From positions 558,381-622,380 of the forward strand of contig SACZ01000001.1 in the NCBI GenBank assembly GCA_023369685.1: a DNA stretch of 64,000 nt, given 5' to 3'. The notes below the pieces were generated by a model. It ran no database searches and had not been told where the DNA came from. It saw only the letters and a list, made by a program, of their open reading frames with translations. Positions 48,795 through 57,602 of the stretch are shown here, piece by piece. The translations under genes and the position numbers were made by a program. The DNA comes from Prolixibacteraceae bacterium JC049 (GTDB lineage: Bacteria; Bacteroidota; Bacteroidia; Bacteroidales; Prolixibacteraceae). Within the stretch, counting starts at the first letter, position 1; each line of letters opens with the position of its first letter.

Positions 48795-49253
48795 CTATTT
48801 CGTATTCCAGTTTTCTTCTGTCCAGATATTTATTTCATGCTTTGCTAACAATTCTGCTGTAACTCCATTCCCTGCTATTAGTTTGCCTGAAAATTTTCCA
48901 TCGTATATTTTACCAAAGCCACATGATGGACTTCTGGATTGAAGTATGGCATGATCGATATGATTTGATAAAGCTATTTCCAATGTTTTTTGAGCTCCTG
49001 TTTCAAATTCATCGGTATAATCTTTACCCGATTGTCCTTTTATGTAGCACTTATTGTTGGCAACTTGTATTTCGCACGATTCTCTTGGAGTAGGTAAGCC
49101 GGCAAGAACTTCGGGGCATACACAAAGAGCTTTGCCTTGCTCCACCATTGCCTTTAGCTCGGGGATATTGGTGCTGGTTCCATTATATCTACAATCTATA
49201 CCCACAAGACAAGAACTTATCAGGTATTTATATGTTTGCTTATTTTCGTTCAT
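48795..49253 (-). CDS. DUF523 family protein
   Basis: A 152-residue cytoplasmic protein with the DUF523 signature: YLISSCLVGIDCRYNG at the N-terminus, VCPEVLAGLPTPRESCEI, and SRSPSCGFGKIYDGKFSGKLIAGNGVTAELL. Conserved cysteines in these blocks suggest a metal or Fe-S site. Function unknown. It is followed upstream on the same strand, 9 bases away, by a methyltransferase gene, so the two are co-transcribed with the methyltransferase first. Confidence 0.9.
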   Translation of the reverse strand: MNENKQTYKYLISSCLVGIDCRYNGTSTNIPELKAMVEQGKALCVCPEVLAGLPTPRESCEIQVANNKCYIKGQSGKDYTDEFETGAQKTLEIALSNHIDHAILQSRSPSCGFGKIYDGKFSGKLIAGNGVTAELLAKHEINIWTEENWNTK

Positions 49254-49262
49254 CTTTAGTAA

Positions 49263-50057
49263 TCAGATTTTTATAGCTTTGATGGAGTACATGTATGGAA
49301 CTTTACCTCCATGTTTTTTAGATACCCATTTCCCTTTCTCTATTTCAATTAAATTCGGGAAGCAGTTATACACCTGATAAGGAAATTCATTTAAGAACTC
49401 GATGGATAAGCCATTCGATATTAAACTGTTCAATACTTCACTCAGGCTATGGTGCCATTCAATATGCTTTAGGTTGTTCTTTGATACATCTGAATTGTCG
49501 GTATATGAACTTTCGACAGTTGTTTCAAGAGAAGTTGTTTTGAAATAGCTATCTACTATTTCTGCATCATCGTTTAGAGTGTAAGTAAATGGGTGAAATT
49601 CGACCATGTAAAATGTGCCGTTAGGTTTTAAATAACGACTTATGATTTGGGCCCATTTATTCAGATCATTTAACCAGTTTATGGCTCCATAGGAGGTGAA
49701 AACAATATCGAACTGGTCATCTAAATGCTGCTCAATATCATATATATTTGAACGAATGAACTTAGCAGAAATTTGTAGCTCGGTCGATAGCTGCTGAGCC
49801 TGATTAATAGATGCATCGGAAATATCAACACCAACTACTTCTGCTCCTAAACGAGCTAGAGACAAAGTATCCATACCAAAATGACATTGAAGGTGAAGTA
49901 ATTTTTTGTTGGTAATGTCTCCAAGCTCCTCAAGTTCTATATGGTTGAGAGATGATTTTTCTTTTTTAAACCCCTCAAGATCATAAAAATCGGAATCGAT
50001 ATGCAGTGAGGTCAATTCGTTCCAACTCGCTCTATTGTGTTCAAAGTCATTCATCAT
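49263..50057 (-). CDS. Class I SAM-dependent methyltransferase
   Basis: A 264-residue cytoplasmic methyltransferase. The opening WNELTSLHIDSDFYDLEGFKKEKSSL is typical of a widespread uncharacterised bacterial family. The SAM-binding motif I is KLLHLQCHFGMDTLSLARLG, followed by VVGVDIS (motif II) and a DIVFTSYGAINWL motif IV. The substrate is not evident. First gene of a two-gene unit with DUF523. Confidence 0.88.
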   Translation of the reverse strand: MMNDFEHNRASWNELTSLHIDSDFYDLEGFKKEKSSLNHIELEELGDITNKKLLHLQCHFGMDTLSLARLGAEVVGVDISDASINQAQQLSTELQISAKFIRSNIYDIEQHLDDQFDIVFTSYGAINWLNDLNKWAQIISRYLKPNGTFYMVEFHPFTYTLNDDAEIVDSYFKTTSLETTVESSYTDNSDVSKNNLKHIEWHHSLSEVLNSLISNGLSIEFLNEFPYQVYNCFPNLIEIEKGKWVSKKHGGKVPYMYSIKAIKI

Positions 50058-50152
50058 TTATGGTTTTAGTTATAGGGGCAATTGATTTGTTTTTAATTCA
50101 CTCTAAGTTTGTTAATGTATTGAAAGCTATTTTTTTGTGTAAACTGTGGCTT

Positions 50153-50674
50153 TTAGTTAAGATTATTATTTATTTCTGCACTACTGTCCACAAAATGTTC
50201 ATATCGAATTTTATCTTCTTTGATATTCTTGCTCATATAGTCAATTACTTCTGTAATTAAATTGGATAATTCAAACAATGAATTTCTTTTAGTTGTATTC
50301 TTCTTCAAAAGAAAAGAAATTAAATATAGTAGAATGGATATGATGAAGATTAGAATTGCTCCTTTTGGGGCAAATTGAATGAAATTGCTCTCTTCAATGA
50401 GTGAAAATTCATTACCATATTTTTCTAATAGGGTAATTGTGAATTCAGAAAAGAATAAAAATATACTTAATATGAATAGCAGTATACTTGTAATAAGTAT
50501 GATGGTGCGAAGAATATTGGACGAAACATTTTTAGACAATTTTATTAGCTTTTTCTCGCTAATTGTATGAAAAAGATTTTCATATTTTCTAACCTGAGCT
50601 TCGGCTACTTGTATTTTATATAACTTTTTTTGTCTTATTTCTTCTTCAATTCTATTGGTGTTGTTGTAGTTCAT
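50153..50674 (-). CDS. Hypothetical two-helix membrane protein
   Basis: A 173-residue protein not recognised. A charged N-terminal region (about 1-45, rich in Lys, Glu and Gln) is likely helical. Two transmembrane helices follow (about 55-76, IILITSILLFILSIFLFF, and about 103-124, AILIFIISILLYLISFLL). A C-terminal soluble tail of about 45 residues is rich in Asn, Glu and Lys. The DNA is more AT-rich than its neighbours, which fits an accessory or recently acquired gene. No functional prediction. Confidence 0.6.
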   Translation of the reverse strand: MNYNNTNRIEEEIRQKKLYKIQVAEAQVRKYENLFHTISEKKLIKLSKNVSSNILRTIILITSILLFILSIFLFFSEFTITLLEKYGNEFSLIEESNFIQFAPKGAILIFIISILLYLISFLLKKNTTKRNSLFELSNLITEVIDYMSKNIKEDKIRYEHFVDSSAEINNNLN

Positions 50675-50781
50675 TAGAGATTTAGGTTTTTATATACTTT
50701 ATTTTGTTTAGTGTTTTCAAATATAGAAATAAATGAATAAATCTTGTCTGTTTGTAATGTTGAGTGATTCCAATGTTTATT

Positions 50782-51435
50782 CTATACCTCTCCTTCCCAT
50801 TCTTGGTAAAATTCATCCAGAAACTTTACCATACAATCATGTCGATGTTGAGCCAATTGCTTTCCCGTAGATGTATTCATTCGGTCTTTTAGTAGAAGCA
50901 ACTTCTCGTAAAAGTGATTTATAGTTGGAGCTGTATTGTTTTTATATTCTTCTTTAGTCATGTTTAAGTTGGGTTGAATATGGGGATTGTACAGTTCTCG
51001 GTTTTTAAAACCACCGTAGTTGAATGTACGGGCAATACCTATGGCACCTATAGCATCCAGTCGATCGGCATCTTGCACAATATCCAGTTCGGGCGATTTA
51101 AATTGTTGGTTTTGGTGCCCTCCTTTAAAGGATATGTTGGTAATAATTTGCTCGATATGAAGAATCACCTCTTCTTTTACATGAATTGATTTCAAGAAAG
51201 TTCTGGCCTTTTGAGGACCAATTTCTTCATTGCCATTGTGAAATTTAGAGTCGGCGATATCATGAAGCAAAGCACCTAACTCTACAATTAAACCATCAGC
51301 TTGTTCTGAGTTGGAAATCTGTTTGGCTAGTTTCCAAACACGGTAAATATGCCACCAATCGTGACCTCCTTCGGCATTGGCTAGTTCTTTTTTTACAAAA
51401 TCGACTGTTTGATTTATTAGCAATTCCTTATTCAT
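50782..51435 (-). CDS. HD-domain phosphohydrolase
   Basis: A 217-residue cytoplasmic protein of the YedJ-like HD family. The metal-binding His residues are in GGHDWWHIYRVWKLA (residues about 23-37), the HD pair in LGALLHDIADSKFH, and a later Asp in IVQDADRLDAIGAIGIARTF. These proteins are probably nucleotide or phosphomonoester hydrolases; the substrate is unknown. It lies 65 bases from the glutaminase gene on the same strand, in the downstream position. Confidence 0.9.
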   Translation of the reverse strand: MNKELLINQTVDFVKKELANAEGGHDWWHIYRVWKLAKQISNSEQADGLIVELGALLHDIADSKFHNGNEEIGPQKARTFLKSIHVKEEVILHIEQIITNISFKGGHQNQQFKSPELDIVQDADRLDAIGAIGIARTFNYGGFKNRELYNPHIQPNLNMTKEEYKNNTAPTINHFYEKLLLLKDRMNTSTGKQLAQHRHDCMVKFLDEFYQEWEGEV

Positions 51436-51500
51436 GCAACTATTATTTCAAGACTACCTGTAATAATAGTAAAAGTAGCCTTGAAAAAAGTCTTTTCGAC

Positions 51501-52412
51501 CTAAAATATTGAAATACCTGTTTTGGTGGTAAATAGTTCCAATGCTTTCATGCCTGCGTGCGAATTTCCGTGACGATTCAAAGCCGGACTCCAAACAGTA
51601 ATACTCATTTGTTCGGGCATAATGGCTGAGATACCTCCAGCAACACCACTTTTGCCGGGTAAACCAACCAGATAGGCAAAATCGCCAGCCTGATCGTACA
51701 AGCCGCAAGAAAGCATTATTGCATTCAAGCGTTTGGCCTGACTTCGAGTAAGCACTCTTTGGTTGGAATGAGGAATGACACCGTGGTTGGCCAGAAAAAG
51801 AAACGATTTGGCCAATTGCTCGCAATTCATGAGAATGGAACATTGATGGAAGTAAAGGTCAAGAACCTCTTCTACATCATTTTTAATGTTTCCATGACTT
51901 TTCATGTAGTTTACCAGTGCAGCATTGGTAAAACCATGCTCTTTTTCGCTTTGTGCAATTACCGGATCGAAATGGATATTGCTGCAATTGCATAACTCTT
52001 TTAAAAACGATAGTAAATCTTGTTTCGGGTTATCCAATAATGAAATAAGAATATCTGTAATAACTAGTGCTCCTGCGTTAATAAACGGATTGCGTGGTAT
52101 TCCATTCTCTCTTTCTAACTGAATCAACGAATTAAATGGGTTACCAGAAGGTTCTTTACCCACTCTTTCCCAAAGCTTATCGCCCAAAACCTGAAATGCC
52201 ATGGTTAGTGTGAAAACCTTCGAGATACTCTGTATGGAAAAACGCTGTTGAGCATCGCCCAACGATGTTACTTCTTGATTGATATTACAAACAGAAATTC
52301 CAAACTGCTTAGGATCTGCATTCTTTAGTGCAGGGATATAATCAGCTACCTTGCCTTTGCCAATCTCAGGCTGAATTTCGGCATATATTTCTTCTAGTAA
52401 TTTTTGGTACAT
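51501..52412 (-). CDS. glsA: Glutaminase A
   Basis: A 303-residue cytoplasmic enzyme converting glutamine to glutamate and ammonia. It has the serine-dependent beta-lactamase-like fold of bacterial/kidney-type glutaminases. The catalytic Ser62-x-x-Lys65 is in RFSIQSISKVFTLTMAF, with the family blocks NPFNSLIQLERENGIPRNPFINAGALV and GDFAYLVGLPGKSGVAGGI. Length is standard. A different reading frame over the 3' end (51454-51843) is an artefact. Confidence 0.96.
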   Translation of the reverse strand: MYQKLLEEIYAEIQPEIGKGKVADYIPALKNADPKQFGISVCNINQEVTSLGDAQQRFSIQSISKVFTLTMAFQVLGDKLWERVGKEPSGNPFNSLIQLERENGIPRNPFINAGALVITDILISLLDNPKQDLLSFLKELCNCSNIHFDPVIAQSEKEHGFTNAALVNYMKSHGNIKNDVEEVLDLYFHQCSILMNCEQLAKSFLFLANHGVIPHSNQRVLTRSQAKRLNAIMLSCGLYDQAGDFAYLVGLPGKSGVAGGISAIMPEQMSITVWSPALNRHGNSHAGMKALELFTTKTGISIF

Positions 52413-52513
52413 CTGTTTGCGTGTTTCCTATTAATTCAGATTATCCACTTTTTCGGTTCGAATAAGCGGGCGGCAATATTATAAACGGAAAAGCGGTTAA
52501 AACATGATATAAT

Positions 52514-53509
52514 TTAGGGTTTAGAATGTTGTGTTGAATTCCAGAACTTAATGGTCTCTTCAAGTACTTTAGGTGCTGCAGGACTGAAATGGCTGTTGGC
52601 AATTACGTGTGTGTCAGCTGTTGGAAAAGCCACTTTCTGTTTCAAAGTTTCTGTTGTTCCTAGTTCATTAAACATTTTCATCATTGCATCAACACGTACC
52701 ACGGGATCTTGGTTCTGCTCATCGCGGAAATAGTAGCCTAAAAATATGGGGCATTTCACCGATTTAAATGTGTTCGAGTGCATAGTGGTATTGACCAATT
52801 GTTGAAGGTAAACTATTGCTTCTATTCTGTATTTATTATACCAATATTTCGAATCGATAGCGTCTTTGGGTGTAAGTGTTCTGTAGTTGCTGCCTAAAAC
52901 TTTGCGTGCTATTTGCAATCCCCAAGGCTTATCCAACATAAAAGCCGAACCGTCGTTTATGCGGATGTTGGGAGAATATAAAATCAAAGAATGAATTAAC
53001 TCTGGAAAATCGGCAGCCAACTTCAACGAAAGAGTTCCTCCTGTCGATGTACTCATAATAACAACTTTCTTACCTAACTTATGTGCAATCATTAATGCTT
53101 CTTTGGCAGAATTGTATAGAGTGTCTGGAGTCATGTCGATTAGTGCTTCTTTGGTAACCAACCCGTGAGTGGCTAGGCGATGAAAGTAGGCATTCATGCC
53201 AGTTGCTTGGGCAAATTGTAAATGGGTATCAGCACCTTCGTACCATGAAGCGGAAAAACCATGTAAATAAAGCAATGCATACTCTGTTGATTGTTTCAGC
53301 GAATCGTTATGCCATATAACTCTGGACTGATTATCTGGCTTGATGGATAATTTTTTCTCATAGCTGTCAATATAATTTTCGAGGTTTTCAATATTACATT
53401 GAATTTGAGGCAATACTTTAGAGTATACAGGTTCAGGCATACGTGGTCCGATTAAATATATTACTACTAAACCAATAATAATTATGAAGGTGATTTTTAA
53501 CGCTTTCAT
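52514..53509 (-). CDS. Membrane-anchored alpha/beta-hydrolase (lysophospholipase-like)
   Basis: A 331-residue hydrolase with an N-terminal transmembrane anchor (about 4-22, IIIIGLVVIYLIG). The oxyanion segment is YLHGFSASWYEG, the nucleophile elbow is VIMSTSTGGTLSL (Ser in S-T-S-T-G, so the first Gly of the classic GxSxG is Ser), and the catalytic His lies in THVIANSHFS near the C-terminus. Acyl-chain or ester hydrolysis is likely, but the substrate cannot be read. Divergent from the next gene. Confidence 0.83.
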   Translation of the reverse strand: MKALKITFIIIIGLVVIYLIGPRMPEPVYSKVLPQIQCNIENLENYIDSYEKKLSIKPDNQSRVIWHNDSLKQSTEYALLYLHGFSASWYEGADTHLQFAQATGMNAYFHRLATHGLVTKEALIDMTPDTLYNSAKEALMIAHKLGKKVVIMSTSTGGTLSLKLAADFPELIHSLILYSPNIRINDGSAFMLDKPWGLQIARKVLGSNYRTLTPKDAIDSKYWYNKYRIEAIVYLQQLVNTTMHSNTFKSVKCPIFLGYYFRDEQNQDPVVRVDAMMKMFNELGTTETLKQKVAFPTADTHVIANSHFSPAAPKVLEETIKFWNSTQHSKP

Positions 53510-53639
53510 GTTGATATAACAAATTGATACAGTAACGAAGATAACTATTTTCGAGAAAGATTATTTTTGTTAGGTTTTCTGTTGAAAGAAATGATTTACT
53601 TTGTTTATCTGTTGAACTATTAAAAAGATACGCTAAACT

Positions 53640-54833
53640 ATGAAACTCTTTAGCTCAATTTTATTCTTATTGTTATTTATTGGTGCAAACACTTTTGCAT
53701 GTACAGTTGCTGTTATTTCGGGGAAAGCTACACCCGATGGTCGTCCACTTTTATGGAAACAGCGCGATACCGAATCGGAAAATAATAAGTTGGTTTTTAT
53801 TAAAGGTGCCAAATACAATTTTATGGGTTTGGTTAATGCCGAAGATAAAGACAGTGAGAATGTGTGGATGGGAGTAAATAGTGCTGGTTTTGCAATTATG
53901 AATTCTGCTTCGTTTAATCTGAAGAGCAAAGAAGATACAGCTACAGTTGCCGATAGAGAAGGTATTTTGATGCGTCAGGCTTTGGAACAGTGTGCTACAT
54001 TGGCCGATTTTGAGTGCTTCTTGACTCAATTGCCAAAACCATGGGGCGTTGAGGCAAACTTCGGAGTAATCGATGCACAAGGCGGAGCCGCTTTTTACGA
54101 AACAGGAAATTACAATGCAACTAAATTCGATGTGAATAACCCAACAGTTGCTCCTAATGGATACATTGTTCGTTCCAACTACTCGTTTACAGGAACACCT
54201 AATAAAGGATATGGATTCATTCGTTTCCAGACAGCAAGTGAATATTTCTACGAAGCTGCTGGGGAGGGAAATATCACTCCACAGTTTATATTAGATAAAG
54301 TTGGGCGCTCGCAATACAACAGCTTAACACATGTTGATATCTTAAGTGATTTGCCTCAAAATGCCGACGACGAGAAATATGTGTTTAACCAGGATTGTAT
54401 TAGTCGTTACTCAACTACTAGCAGTATGGTTATTAAAGGAATTAATAAGGGAGAAAAAGTGAAAGATATTGATATCTATACGGTTCTTGGGAATCCGCTA
54501 AGTTCTCCGATTATTCCTATGAGTATGCCAGATAAAGCCAGCGATTTGCCACCATTTCTAACTGCCGAGGATGATAAAACAGCATTCCTGTGCGATAAGA
54601 GTTTGGCTATTAAGCATCAGTTTTCTCCCATTACTCGTGGCTCTGGCGATGTTTACATGAACTTGGCAAAAGTGGCCAACCAGGAAGGAACAGGTTGTTT
54701 GCAGAATGTAAGAAAGCTGGATAAGCAGATCGAACTATTGTGGAAGAACCATCGATTCAATGGACTGAACAAAAGTACTTACGACTTACAACTAAATAAG
54801 ATGATTAAAAGTTTCTATTCTGTCGTTGAATAG
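53640..54833 (+). CDS. Exported Ntn-hydrolase, C45-like (acyl-transferase/amidohydrolase)
   Basis: A 397-residue protein with a signal peptide MKLFSSILFLLLFIGANTFA directly followed by Cys21 (CTVAVISGKATPDGRPLLWKQRD). In peptidase C45 and related Ntn-hydrolases (isopenicillin-N acyltransferase, carcinine hydrolase type) an N-terminal Cys is the nucleophile. Here signal peptidase cleavage alone would expose it. Other blocks, VWMGVNSAGFAIMNSAS and IDAQGGAAFYETGNYN, fit the same superfamily. It probably hydrolyses an amide in the periplasm. The substrate is unknown. Confidence 0.82.
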   Translation: MKLFSSILFLLLFIGANTFACTVAVISGKATPDGRPLLWKQRDTESENNKLVFIKGAKYNFMGLVNAEDKDSENVWMGVNSAGFAIMNSASFNLKSKEDTATVADREGILMRQALEQCATLADFECFLTQLPKPWGVEANFGVIDAQGGAAFYETGNYNATKFDVNNPTVAPNGYIVRSNYSFTGTPNKGYGFIRFQTASEYFYEAAGEGNITPQFILDKVGRSQYNSLTHVDILSDLPQNADDEKYVFNQDCISRYSTTSSMVIKGINKGEKVKDIDIYTVLGNPLSSPIIPMSMPDKASDLPPFLTAEDDKTAFLCDKSLAIKHQFSPITRGSGDVYMNLAKVANQEGTGCLQNVRKLDKQIELLWKNHRFNGLNKSTYDLQLNKMIKSFYSVVE

Positions 54834-54895
54834 CCCTTTTAACTTTTTATACATTTAACTTTTCAACTTCTAAAACAGTTGAACTTTTCATACTG

Positions 54896-54942
54896 AAAGC
54901 CCTATCTGAGTGATTTAAAATTCAGGTAGGGCTTTTGTTTTA
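54896..54942 (+). terminator. Rho-independent terminator after the C45-like gene
   Basis: Fourteen-bp stem with one G-U (AAAGCCCTATCTGA/TCAGGTAGGGCTTT, 54896-54909 with 54922-54935) followed by TTTTATTT. Confidence 0.85.
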
Positions 54943-54989
54943 TTTGTGGTAGAGGCTTGCTATCTTAGTGATAACTAAATCACTTTACT

Positions 54990-56801
54990 ATGATGAATGA
55001 AATCAAGCATCTAAAACAAATTGTAATTGTAAGTTTGTTAATTCTTACTTCTTTAAACACAATTGCTCAAAAAAATACTAACCAACGTGCTAAATGGTTT
55101 ACCGATGCCCGTTTCGGAATGTTTATCCATTGGGGTGTTTATAGTGGTGCCGAAGGAATCTGGAAAGGAGAGAAGCTGCGATACGACAACGATTATGCCG
55201 AATGGATTTACTATCGAAATAGAATACACAGAGATGAATATGTGACATTGCTCGATCGGTTCGACTGGAAGAAAATAGATCCGGAGAAATGGGTAATATT
55301 AGCCAAGGAAGCAGGAATGAAATATGTAACCATAACGGCAAAACATCACGATGGATTTGCCTTGTGGGATAGCAACGTGGGCAATTACGATGTGGCTAAG
55401 TTTACTAATCCGAAGAGAGATATCATAAAAGAATTGGCTGAAGCGTGTAAAAAGCATGGTTTGAAATTGGGATTGTATTACTCTCACTGGGTCGATTGGG
55501 CACATCCTAATGGTTGGGATCACACTAAAGAGATTTATCTTATTTCGGCACAAGAATACGATAAGTATTGGCAAGAGAAAGTTATGCCACAGATGCGTGA
55601 ATTATTAACCAACTATGGAGATATTGGATTAATTTGGTTTGATATGTGGATTCATCATTCTAAGTCGATTGTGACAAAAAAACAATTGCTGCAATTGAAA
55701 AAGATGATTCGCAAGTTGCAACCCAATTGCTTGGTTAATTCACGTTTAGGACTATCTGTCGAGGAAGATAGCGATATCGATTTTAAAACATTAGGCGACA
55801 ATGAGCTGGGAAGTAAAAAAGAAGAATTTCCATGGCAGTCGCCAGGAACAGTGGCACATTCATGGGGATTTCATGCATTGGAAGAGCAATGGAAGTCGAC
55901 CAGTACCTTATTACATTGGCTAATTAACAATGCTAGTCTGAATGGAAACTACATGCTAAACATTGGACCGCGAGCCAATGGAGATGTGCCTTACGAGATC
56001 AGTCAACGACTATTGGAAATGGGAAAATGGCTGAAAGTAAATGGAGAATCGATCTATGGAGCGGAAGCTTTCGACTTAAGAAAAGATCAGCACGATTGGG
56101 GTAAAATAACCTGTAGAAAAATGGTTGATGGAAAAGCGAAGTTATACTTGCATTTATACAACTGGCCTTTGTCTAAAAAAGTTTTTGTGACGGGAATTAA
56201 AAGTAAGCCTGCAAAAGCTTATTTGTTAGCCAATAAGCAAAAGTTGGATGTGAAGTTGGAAGGAGCCTTAACCACCGTCGACTTACCTTCTGAAGCACCT
56301 GGGGAATATGTTGCTGTAGTTGTTTTAGAATATAATTCTTATCCTGAAACTATTGATAACTTAGTTGGGAAAACGGTTGATAGAGGCTATTCATTAACAC
56401 CGAAAAATAGTCTGAATGAATCAGAGTTGAAAATTGTTAACCCAAAACGATTTGGATCTATTCCTGAGCACGTTAAGGTGAGTAGAAAGCAAGAGTTTCA
56501 GTGGAAAATCTACGTGGAACAACCCAAAACGTTGCATATCGATGCTTCTTATAGTTTTCAAGGAAATAAAGATGACGGAACAATTGAGCTAAGTATGGCA
56601 AAAAGCAATAGAAAACTGAAGGTGAAGCCTACTGGTTTAACTGTTGGAGAACCCAACTCCGACTGGCATATTCCTAACTTTGATGCCCATAGAATGGGAA
56701 CCATTGAAATTACAGAACCAGGTTATTATACCATCAACATGAAGGTGAAGAGCAGTGACAAACATCCAATATTGTTTCAGTGGATTTGGTTGGGAGAGTA
56801 A
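54990..56801 (+). CDS. GH29 alpha-L-fucosidase, PUL2-associated
   Basis: A 603-residue exported enzyme that removes terminal alpha-L-fucose. Signal peptide to about residue 26. The GH29 barrel begins with AKWFTDARFGMFIHWGVYSG, contains AKHHDGFALWDS, and has the nucleophile Asp218 in DIGLIWFDMWIHH. After the catalytic domain (to about 345) come beta-sandwich modules to the C-terminus, the last of which (about 500-600) looks carbohydrate-binding. It lies just upstream of the PUL2 ECF sigma gene on the same strand but ends at its own terminator. Confidence 0.93.
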   Translation: MMNEIKHLKQIVIVSLLILTSLNTIAQKNTNQRAKWFTDARFGMFIHWGVYSGAEGIWKGEKLRYDNDYAEWIYYRNRIHRDEYVTLLDRFDWKKIDPEKWVILAKEAGMKYVTITAKHHDGFALWDSNVGNYDVAKFTNPKRDIIKELAEACKKHGLKLGLYYSHWVDWAHPNGWDHTKEIYLISAQEYDKYWQEKVMPQMRELLTNYGDIGLIWFDMWIHHSKSIVTKKQLLQLKKMIRKLQPNCLVNSRLGLSVEEDSDIDFKTLGDNELGSKKEEFPWQSPGTVAHSWGFHALEEQWKSTSTLLHWLINNASLNGNYMLNIGPRANGDVPYEISQRLLEMGKWLKVNGESIYGAEAFDLRKDQHDWGKITCRKMVDGKAKLYLHLYNWPLSKKVFVTGIKSKPAKAYLLANKQKLDVKLEGALTTVDLPSEAPGEYVAVVVLEYNSYPETIDNLVGKTVDRGYSLTPKNSLNESELKIVNPKRFGSIPEHVKVSRKQEFQWKIYVEQPKTLHIDASYSFQGNKDDGTIELSMAKSNRKLKVKPTGLTVGEPNSDWHIPNFDAHRMGTIEITEPGYYTINMKVKSSDKHPILFQWIWLGE

Positions 56802-56826
56802 AGAATTACTAATACAACAAAATGAA

Positions 56827-56868
56827 AGAGAGTTGAGCAAAAAATAACTGCTCAACTCTTTTTGTTTC
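56827..56868 (+). terminator. Rho-independent terminator after the fucosidase
   Basis: Perfect 11-bp stem AGAGTTGAGCA/TGCTCAACTCT (56829-56839 with 56849-56859) followed by a T tract. Confidence 0.85.
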
Positions 56869-56891
56869 TGCACCTGAGATTATAACTGTTA

Positions 56892-56922
56892 TTTTTCTGC
56901 TAGCGGAATATTGTTACATTTG
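56892..56922 (+). promoter_or_regulatory. Bacteroidota-type promoter of the PUL2 ECF sigma gene
   Basis: TACATTTG at 56915-56922 matches the -7 consensus. TTTT at 56892-56895 sits at the right place for the -33 box, with a 19-base spacer. The GTG start lies 22 bases downstream. Confidence 0.5.
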
Positions 56923-56944
56923 TTGGAAGCATAATAGATTTTAG

Positions 56945-57532
56945 GTGATTTCAGTTTCAGATATAGAGGTGGTTAGAAGTCTTCGGAATAGTGAAGAGCA
57001 TATGTTCGATATGCTTTTTAATAACTATTTTCCTCGGCTGGTATTTTTTGCTCGTGAATATGTGAACGATGAGGAGATGGCTAAAAACTTAGTGCAAGAC
57101 TCGTTCACCACACTGTGGAGTAAAAGAAAAGAACTGGAAGAATCCATCAATATAAATGCCTGGCTATATACCACAGTCAAATTTCATTGCTTAAATTATT
57201 TACGAAGCAAAAAAGTGGTTAGTGACTTCAATAAAGAAGAGACTATTGCCAAGCAACATATCCATTTAAATTACTATTCTCTCTCGGAATTAGATACCAC
57301 AGCAATGGCTTTTACTGAAATCGAACAGATTGTAGAAGCAACTTTAGTACAATTACCAGAACAATGTCAACGTGTTTTTCGTATGAGTAGATTTGAGGAC
57401 AAGAAAAACAGGGAGATTGCTGAGGAGTTGGGTATTGTTGTTAAAACCGTTGAAGCACACATGTCTAAGGCGTTGAAAAGCATGCGTGTTGCTTTACGTG
57501 ACTACTTACCTATGGTGTTCCCTTTTATTTAA
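56945..57532 (+). CDS. ECF RNA polymerase sigma factor (FecI-like), PUL2
   Basis: A 195-residue sigma-70 family ECF factor. Region 2 is FFAREYVNDEEMAKNLVQDSFTTLWSKRKEL and region 4 is the HTH DKKNREIAEELGIVVKTVEAHMSKAL. The start is GTG at 56945: an in-frame TAG lies immediately upstream, and the next ATG (residue 20) would remove part of region 2. Followed after 70 bases by fecR. It controls the PUL2 genes, by analogy with FecIR systems. Confidence 0.92.
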   Translation: MISVSDIEVVRSLRNSEEHMFDMLFNNYFPRLVFFAREYVNDEEMAKNLVQDSFTTLWSKRKELEESININAWLYTTVKFHCLNYLRSKKVVSDFNKEETIAKQHIHLNYYSLSELDTTAMAFTEIEQIVEATLVQLPEQCQRVFRMSRFEDKKNREIAEELGIVVKTVEAHMSKALKSMRVALRDYLPMVFPFI

Positions 57533-57602
57533 TTTGAAAAAAATTGCCCTTTGACTAAGGGTGTTTACATATTGGCTACATATACTAATGTAAACGGAAG
57601 TT

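Noticed and set aside
51454-51843. 129-codon frame over the 3' part of glutaminase
   Set aside because: Same strand, different frame from a clear full-length glutaminase; Arg/Ser-rich artefact.
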